From positions 104,913 through 168,912 of the forward strand of contig NW_019091646.1 in assembly GCF_001949145.1 (NCBI RefSeq): a stretch of 64,000 bases of DNA, in the 5' to 3' direction. The notes beneath the pieces are model-generated. The model searched no databases, was not told where the DNA came from, and saw only the letters and a list, made by a program, of their open reading frames with translations. This DNA comes from Acanthaster planci (taxonomy: Eukaryota > Echinodermata > Asteroidea > Valvatida > Acanthasteridae). The position numbers were made by a program, and so were the translations under genes. Shown here piece after piece: positions 57,545-64,000 of this stretch. The stretch's first letter is position 1. Each line of letters begins with the position of its first letter.

Positions 57545-57981
57545 CATGTTGTCAGTGTTCTGAAGTAGTGCTTACAATGATAACTTGAGACCCACTATGC
57601 ACAAGATGACCACTACACTGTGATTTTATTCTCAGCAGTGTCGGGGTGACCCCTATCAGTCAGCGTGGCAAAGGCCAGCCGCACCTGGGCCAGGTCATTC
57701 ATGGGGCACACGCGCACATCGCGCCCTTTGTCTACAGTGATAATCCACTGCCAGAGCTGGCAGCGGAAAGAATAGGAGTCTTCTCATACAAAAGGTGGAT
57801 TACCCCCGCACTGGCAAGTCCCAGCAGTGCGTTCTTTTATTCAAGGATTACACAAGTTTGGTCACCCCGGCTATGAATCAGGGCCCTAGGAACCAATACG
57901 GGCGATTCACAATTTGGTGCGCCACCAAGAGGGCAACAGGGAAAGGCCGAATTCTCATGTTTTGGTCGACAACTTTTCAAG
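57545..57981. other. CpG-richer spacer with a 10-bp inverted pair
   Basis: CGGGGTGACC (57642-57651) and GGTCACCCCG (57860-57869) face each other 208 bases apart. The segment precedes the ATG of the YqaJ gene and could be its promoter or an element end. No coding content. Confidence 0.35.
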
Positions 57982-60625
57982 ATGGCGACTGTTGTTGCCA
58001 GCGGCGGCATTCGTGTAGTTGACTTTAAGAGACTAGGCGCTAAAGAATTACATACGTTTCTGATTGAAAGAGGAATTCCGTGCGCTGGACTAAGGAGAGG
58101 GGACCTGAAAAAAATTGGCAGAGAAAGTTGGAGACAAATATCCGGTCCTTGAAGAGTGTGACCATGACGAATCAGAGCGAAAACGACGAAGAGTTGTAGG
58201 TGAGAATGGGGAGATCACAGACTTAAATGGTCCTCAAGTTTCGTATTCAGCTGACCTCCGTAACATTCCTCACGTCAGCTTGAGTGATGTTTTTGGATAC
58301 CTGGTGAAACAGTGTGAGTGAAATCCTGAGCGGCTCACTAGCTACCGGCAGGATGATGGCTTTCTGATGTTCAAAGACGGGCATGTCGAGGACATCTTAC
58401 TTGGAGAAATTCAAGGCCACTCCGCCCATGTTTACATCCAGGCATCGGTGAAGCCAGAGCAGAGACAAACGGGGCAGCGATACAAGACCTGGCAGCTGCT
58501 GTCAACGTCAGCCAGCATAAAGTCAGCTGGATGTGGTTGTGTTGCTGCGTAAGTCTTAGTATTTTTCTTCAAAAAGTGTAACATAATATTAATAATAGCT
58601 TAAACCTAGTTTTTGCACATTCTATTTGTAAATTGTAGCCTGTTTAGGGGCCCATGGTGATTTCAAGCCCAAGAAGCAGAGGCTGTTCTTTGCCACTAAA
58701 GCAGGCTTACTCAAACCTATTCTTATGATACCAATGGATACAAAACCCATGTCCTAGGCTGTCTGGCCATATTAGCACATAAACTCTTTTAACTGCATTT
58801 AGGAATTGAAGTTGTAAGCTAGGCTTGTTTAGACTGTTTTTATTATCACTGTTTTACCTGAAATTTCACAAGGTATGAAAAGTTTTTTTATCTTTTTAAA
58901 CCCCACGAAACCCATTGGTACTTGTTTTGAGCACTGTACATTTCCAACTCTAATCTTCCTAAATGTTTGCTTCGTATTGGATGAGGATTGGAATTTTTCA
59001 GGAAGGTGTTAACCAAAAATTTAAGTGTGAGACAAGCAATTCCACATGCAGTATATTGCTTTGCAGCATTTCCTGAATTTGAATGGCTTGAGTATGTTGA
59101 CCATACATGTATATTTGCAAATGACCTCTCCGTAGCAAACTTTTGACAATGCAGTATATTATTGCCTGTGATTCTGAACATGAAAAATTGTTACCTTCAA
59201 GCGAGCTGTTTTTATTTCTTAAAGTGATGATGGTACCTGCAAGCATGCATTGTCGGACTACATCAAAAGAAACACTGACAAGGGAACAGCTGTTGGCATA
59301 GATGAGCCTTGCTCATGGACAAAACCTCGAAGAGCCTCCAGGCCAGTGAAAGTAGAGGAGCTGGACTTCCATGCAGAAAACAGACTCTCAGAAAACCTGG
59401 CCCACTTCCTGAGAATTACAAGCCACTGGGTAATGTATCCAGTGCATGGACTGAGAACGTTCAGGGGCACTTGAAAGAGGCGAGTCACGGTTGATGCAGA
59501 TCATTATTTAACTCAACAGGACTTCCCAAATCCCCTGATTTCTATATGATTTTGCATACACCCTAGGAGGTTTCACCTCAGAGACATACCCGCTTAATTG
59601 CTTGGTCAGAAGTTATTTATGATGGAAACATTTCATACAAGTTGTTATGAGTTCCAGAAGTAATTTATTGTAGGGGTGATCATGGTTACAAAGGTGATGC
59701 CAGTGATAAAAAGAGAGATACATGTACATACAGTACATGTAAATTTTTGCATGTACAGGAACTGTTTATTTGCACACCTATTGACTGCCCATGCAGTATG
59801 GCTGTGCATGTGTGTGCATTGAAGCTACTCATGAAATTCAAAAAGGAAAATACATGTATGATCCATGTCTCAAAAATAGAAAAACTTTTAAAATTTATGG
59901 AATTTTTCAACTTTCATTATTTTCAGGTTTGTGCAGAAACCACCCCAGATGCACTATACCTGAAACTGGTTGTAGAGCCACCAGCACCTGTAACATCTCT
60001 CGTGCCGTCAGTGTCAGACCTTCACGCCACGTACATGTACAAGGCTGAATCAAATGATGATGTGTCCTTCATTGAATACCTCAGACAGAACACTTCCATA
60101 CAACAAGTAGATGCCCTAAAAAGTTTAGATCAATCGGACCCAGCACGGTTGGCAGCAAGAAGGGGGCAAATAACTGCAAGTGTGGCAGATTCCATTCGAT
60201 CTTTGAAAGACATTCATAACTGCCGCACCTTAGTTGATAAAATTTTGGGCAATGACAAGATATTTAAGTCATGTGCTATAGATTTTGGAAAAGAAAATGA
60301 ACATGTAGCCAGGCAACTTTACATTGTAAATGAACTGAAAGCACACAAGAACTTCGAGGTAAACACCTGTGGTCTTGTGTTAAATAACGACTTGCTATTT
60401 ATGGGTGCCTCACCAGATGGTGTTGCAAGCTGTTCGTGCCATGGAGAGAAGCTTGTTGAGATCAAGTGTTCATATAAGCATAGACACATTCCTGTGAAAG
60501 ATATTCAAACACAGGACCCATCCTACCACTTGGAGACTGTACATGGAAAGCTGCAGCTGAAAAAGTCTTCTGGTTGCTACAGCCAAATACAAGATCAGTT
60601 AGGTGTGACCCGCATGAACCAGTGA
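57982..60625 (+). pseudogene. SAP-SWIM-YqaJ protein, transposon-associated, copy 2 (three exons)
   Basis: Exon 1 (57982-58548) starts MATVVASGGIRVVDFKRLGA, then a SAP-like helix pair (ELHTFLIERGIPCAGLRRGD). An extra A in a run near 58114 shifts the frame, and a TGA at 58319 stands where Trp is likely. SWIM residues CGC at its end join, across GTAAGT and an AAAG acceptor, to exon 2 (59225-59429) DGTCKH. Exon 2 is in phase with exon 3 (59927-60625) across GTAATG and TTTTCAG. Exon 3 has the YqaJ fold: RLAARRGQITASVADSIRSL, FGKENEHVARQLY, LLFMGASPDGVASCSC and LVEIKCSYKH, with SPDG and E-x-K intact. It ends at YSQIQDQLGV, so the last strand and any PHD finger are lost. Confidence 0.85.
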
Positions 60626-60639
60626 CTTAGTTGTATATA

Positions 60640-61685
60640 CTCATAAAGGAATAACATCCATCCCTGTAATGTTTGATTCACAGATGTGGGAACTCTTGAA
60701 AAAGAAAGCAGAACTTGTGTTCACTCATGTTTTTACATGCAATGAAGAATAAAGTATATACATGCATCTTACAAGCAGAATTCCAGGCTCGGCATCAGCA
60801 TTTCAGGCCAGTAATTGCATGGTTGTCTTTTTTAAATTTTATTTTTGAGTCCATCATGACTGAAATTCTTTAAGAAAGGACCTGAATACATACTTATTTG
60901 TATGATAAAACTAAAAGGTTTGTGGCTTGACTGGAAAACAGAGAGCAGAAGTGCATAAATATTTCTTGAACATCAATGTGTATTCTTAACTTACTACAGC
61001 ATAAATTAGTATGTAAACAAAGAAATGACCTGTGTGAGAAGCCATTGTTTTATTATTTCATATTTTTCATGAATTTCTGTNGAGAAACAAATAAATCTGC
61101 ACAACCCTATAATTGGGTTTAAACTTTGGAATTTTTGTGCCTGCTGAATTTAATAAAATCAGGAAAGTTGTTTTTATAATGGTCCACCTACATTCACCCA
61201 ATTTGGAAATATAACAATCCTCTCCAAATAAGTTCTTGAATAATCCTTTGAACAACCTAATTCAAATAATTAAACATGTTGAGTAGTGCCCAATGATTTA
61301 ACAGATATGACCCCAAAAATCTGAATAAATCCAAACAATTATTCCTAAGACTCATTTTTTACTTATGCGCAGTCTCATTTTTCTCCTCTTTCCAAACTGA
61401 TATGTAAAATAGGATCACATCCTAGGTTCTTTCATGATATTCTTTACTGAACAGATATGCATAATATGGTGATGCATTTCCTTCCTAGAGTATTCATTTA
61501 TAATCTATTACGTTCATGACATGGTGATGGTCACATTACTAACTGCCTTTGGTCACAATGAGCTTGACGTTCATTTCATTGAACAGGCTACAAAATATAT
61601 ATCAGTAGGTCAAGTGCTGCACAGGCTTTTTCCAGACTCACTTAATTTTTTTTTTTTTGGTATTACTCATTTTTAGAATAGAACA
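60640..61685. other. spacer between convergent YqaJ and transposase genes
   Basis: AT-rich, no coding homology. Contains the single ambiguous base at 61081. Confidence 0.45.
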
Positions 61686-61689
61686 ATGG

Positions 61690-62075
61690 TCCCTTCAAAT
61701 TACAGAGTGCTGCAACAAGTCAAACTATCACAGAAGCAGTATTGTAGGGATTCTGGGATTTGGTGCTTTAGGATCCGCCAGCATTTGAGGTGTTGAATTG
61801 CTCTCTGCAGATGAATCCGAAGACGGGCAATTTGTCTTGTTCATCTGATCTCCTTCACATTAAGTCTCTTTCCTTTTCCATTATGCCATCTTCTAGTGAA
61901 TGGTGGTCCTATGAGTGTTGCATTTACTTTCAGAAGCAAGTTCTCTATGTGGAAGCCTCGATCAGCCATGACTGCATCGCCGTCACTGAGTTTTTCAATC
62001 AGTCAAGTACTTGTCTGATACATTTCCTGACCATAAATCTGACACAAATGTAAATGTTGTTTCCTTTTAATATGA
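61690..62075 (-). pseudogene. DDE transposase C-terminal part (ISL2EU type), copy 2
   Basis: The minus strand reads TFVSDLWSGNVSDKYLT, then LIEKLSDGDAVMADRGFHIE, NLLLKVNATLIGPPFTRRWH and (next frame) IARLRIHLQRAIQHLKCWRI. This follows the pattern of DDE_Tnp_4-like transposases: SDK..., GDxVMADRGF with the second catalytic Asp, then RIHVERAI with the catalytic Glu. Here Glu is Gln (RIHLQRAI). THAP and first-Asp regions are not found upstream, so the gene is truncated. A one-base shift lies near 61830. Confidence 0.8.
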
Positions 62076-62079
62076 TGGA

Positions 62080-63295
62080 GTTTGCATTTACAAATTGGCA
62101 GGGCATTTTTAAAATTTATTTTTAATGCAAGTAAACATGTGACTCGGTACATCGTAATAAGGAACAGTCCGCTGAGGCCATTTTATGTAATGGCCGAGTA
62201 AAGTGAGGATGTGGGTAAATGTTGGGAAAAAAACGATGTGGCGATTTCAGCATGTTTGGAAGTGACAGTATTTATGAAAGGTTTACCGTCAACACACGTG
62301 TAATGTGTACCATTTGAAAGCTTATGAAATTCTCTTTTTGACCAGGTACATGTCACAAAAATTCGACTTGCGACTTATTCCTGTACCCGGTCACATATTT
62401 TATTTGGATCACTATGACATATGAAAAAAAAGCTTAGAGGGGGCTTGCTTCTGCTCTCCTATATCGGCAAAGATTGCGGCCAAGTACAGAAAGTTTTCTG
62501 CTCATACCTTTAAAGTTGAAAATAATAGTACAAAATAATAGTACATATAAAACTGGAGTATGAACATTAAGCCGCTTTGTGGAAAATTCTACTTTTGTCC
62601 GAGTTTTGGATAATGTGGTTAATAACCAATCGGGTAGCTGTAAATTTAAACGTCACAGTTGCCTTGCCAATACTGTTGCTCAGCAAACATGAGAAACCTG
62701 CCACGTGTTGCCCACGTGTTAATACTGGGCATTCATGTCGCTCAGCTGGCCAATCACCTAGCCCATCGTGTTGCAAGGTACACGTATTGGGCACCTCAAT
62801 GGTCGAGCACCGTGCCCATGCTTCTTTCTTGGCAGCGAGCCATCTGTCCATCTACGGCTTTTTGTAATGGTCGCCTAATGACACCCTAAAAATACAATGC
62901 AATTCATCGATCGAATGGCTCATTGGGCCAGCTTCGTTCAATCAACTATGCACTTGTAATATGTCCATTAGTTTTACTGGTTCACCTTCCCCAATACTTG
63001 GCTTCCAGAATCAGCTCACGTGTACATGTACATGTAGAGTAACTGTTGAATCATGCGCCAAGCACATCATGATCATAGGTACATCAACCATATCCAAAAG
63101 GTTATCCCCGAAGTCATCAGGAACGAAGGGCGAGCATCAGGCTATTTACTCCATTAAAGCCCAACGGTAATTTTCAGGGCCAACACATTAATAAAAGAGA
63201 GATGCTGAAGGTTGTCTGATTGAATGTCTCAATGAATAAAATCTCGACCCCACCTAAAAAGGGGGAAAAAGGTTCGGGTCAATTTACCCATCAAC
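62080..63295. other. no gene recognised
   Basis: Unassigned; a THAP-coding exon was looked for here and not found. TACATGTACATGTA words near 63020. Confidence 0.4.
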
Positions 63296-63297
63296 AA

Positions 63298-63390
63298 AAA
63301 ATCAATAGGCCTATTTGCTGAATAAAAAAATGATGAAAATTTATCTGTCAATCATAAGAAATCAATAGGCTTATTCGCTGAATAAAAAAA
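63298..63390. repeat. 60-bp tandem duplication
   Basis: AATCAATAGGCCTATTTGCT plus GAATAAAAAAA at 63300-63330 recurs with two changes exactly 60 bases later (63360-63390). Confidence 0.75.
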
Positions 63391-63761
63391 AGCCATTTGT
63401 AGGGGAAATTGACTATTAGAAATATTAAATCTAAAAAATAAGGATACAAAACGAAAGTTTAGTGTTTAAACGAAATATACCTGCACTTCCGGAAAAAAAA
63501 TCGGAAATCGGGAAAGAGATGAAACTTCATTGGAACTTTGTAGCGTGCGACAAGCATTGTCATTAAAACTAAACTTCATCAAGTCCTCGAAATTACCAAT
63601 TTTTTGTGGGCTGGAAGAGTAGCCTTGCTGGTGGACCACGCAGCAGTTCTTTTATTTTTTATAGTTACCAAATATTTAATCACATGATAAACAACATGGA
63701 TTACACATCAGGCAAAAAAGAACTGACCCAACAGGATTTGTGAGGTGTGAACGGTACTTAC

Positions 63762-63931
63762 GGTACATTTACGAGTCCATGCAGTCTCTCGACTGTTTCC
63801 ACTATCTCCAACTTGTGAGTAGAGCCAATGTATAAAATGCCGACCAACAAAAAGATGACCGCCTTGTCACCCGGGCCTGAAGCTCTGCGCCGCTGGCATG
63901 CGCGGCTGGCCGCGGCACGGTTGGCGGCAGC
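63762..63931 (-). CDS. candidate CpG-rich exon with a hydrophobic helix
   Basis: The minus strand is open from a TTAAGTTCAG acceptor to an ACC/GTAAGT donor. It encodes an Ala/Arg-rich start (AAANRAAASRACQRRRASGP), then GDKAVIFLLVGILYIGSTHK, LEIVETVERLHGL and VNV. The GC- and CpG-rich start contrasts with the AT-rich surroundings, as at promoter-proximal exons. The strong donor supports an exon; the acceptor has a poor pyrimidine tract, so the 5' border may instead be a transcription start. I do not recognise the protein. Confidence 0.35.
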
Positions 63932-64000
63932 CTGAACTTAACTGCAACGTTAACTGATTGATGTCATTCTTCAAATGTTGCAGTGTAAGTCACTCAGATG

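Noticed and set aside
57642-57869. MITE bounded by CGGGGTGACC inverted repeats
   Set aside because: Only 10 bp of inverted repeat and no target duplication; could be chance or part of a promoter.
62567-62851. THAP exon of the second transposase copy
   Set aside because: The 94-codon minus ORF has no C-x2-4-C...C-x2-H THAP pattern.
1-64000. CRISPR arrays, bacterial operons or phage genes
   Set aside because: No regularly spaced direct repeats with unique spacers and no bacterial-type gene packing; the DNA is eukaryotic.

Overview
This is AT-rich animal nuclear DNA, most likely from a marine invertebrate. It shows spliced eukaryotic coding exons with GT/AG borders, no operons, many TACATGTA-type words, and a very diverse set of decayed transposable elements (Ty3/gypsy, BEL/Pao, DIRS-like, Penelope-like, several LINEs, SINE-like repeats, piggyBac, hAT-like, and THAP/YqaJ-type DNA transposons). 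That mix fits an invertebrate deuterostome (echinoderm, hemichordate or cephalochordate) or a lophotrochozoan. I cannot name the species. One ambiguous base (N) lies at 61081.

The only host gene I recognise is a DHHC palmitoyltransferase of the ZDHHC5/8 type on the minus strand. Three exons are clear and phase-compatible: 50208-50380 (DHHC core and next membrane helix), 48281-48383 (membrane helix and TTNE motif) and 31339-31430 (conserved post-TTxE segment). A fourth at 21879-22014 has the right phase but weaker homology. Its 5' exons are not seen and its 3' end is uncertain; a spliced-looking exon at 10290-10588 is a possible late exon. A CpG-rich exon-like stretch at 63762-63931 may belong to this or another minus-strand gene. 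Most of the rest reads as introns or flanks filled with mobile DNA.

Layout. 0.7-2.0 kb: hAT-like inverted-repeat element. 2.2-3.4 kb: ATGACATCATCA-type repeats. 3.5-4.5 kb: gypsy gag/protease remnant (-). 5.1-6.0 kb: DIRS remnant (+). 5.9-8.7 kb: LINE (-). 12.1-17.7 kb: a repeat field interrupted by a BEL/Pao element (-). 17.8 kb: SINE-like palindrome with a 15-bp target duplication. 20.6-21.1 kb: piggyBac MITE with TTAA duplications. 26.4-27.5 kb: GIY-YIG nuclease ORF between inverted repeats. 29.7-31.1 kb: hAT-type element with an exact 8-bp duplication. 33.0-34.6 kb: LINE (+). 35.2-36.7 and 39.9-40.5 kb: Penelope-like pieces, the last with a half hammerhead-like core. 38.9-39.5, 45.1 and 52.7-53.2 kb: one minisatellite-bearing repeat family. 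40.7-44.9 kb: a THAP/DDE transposase facing a SWIM/YqaJ/PHD protein. 45.6-46.2 kb: an unnamed recurrent ORF family. 49.6-49.9 kb: tRNA-derived SINE. 54.1-55.8 kb: second DIRS-like element (-). 55.8-57.5 kb: piggyBac transposase (-). 58.0-62.1 kb: a second YqaJ plus transposase pair.

The most interesting observation is that two independent, diverged copies keep the same convergent layout: a SAP/SWIM/YqaJ(/PHD) nuclease gene on + and a DDE transposase on -. That suggests the nuclease is a functional partner of this transposon class (ISL2EU type). Every mobile ORF is broken by frameshifts or stops, so none is expected to be active as it stands.
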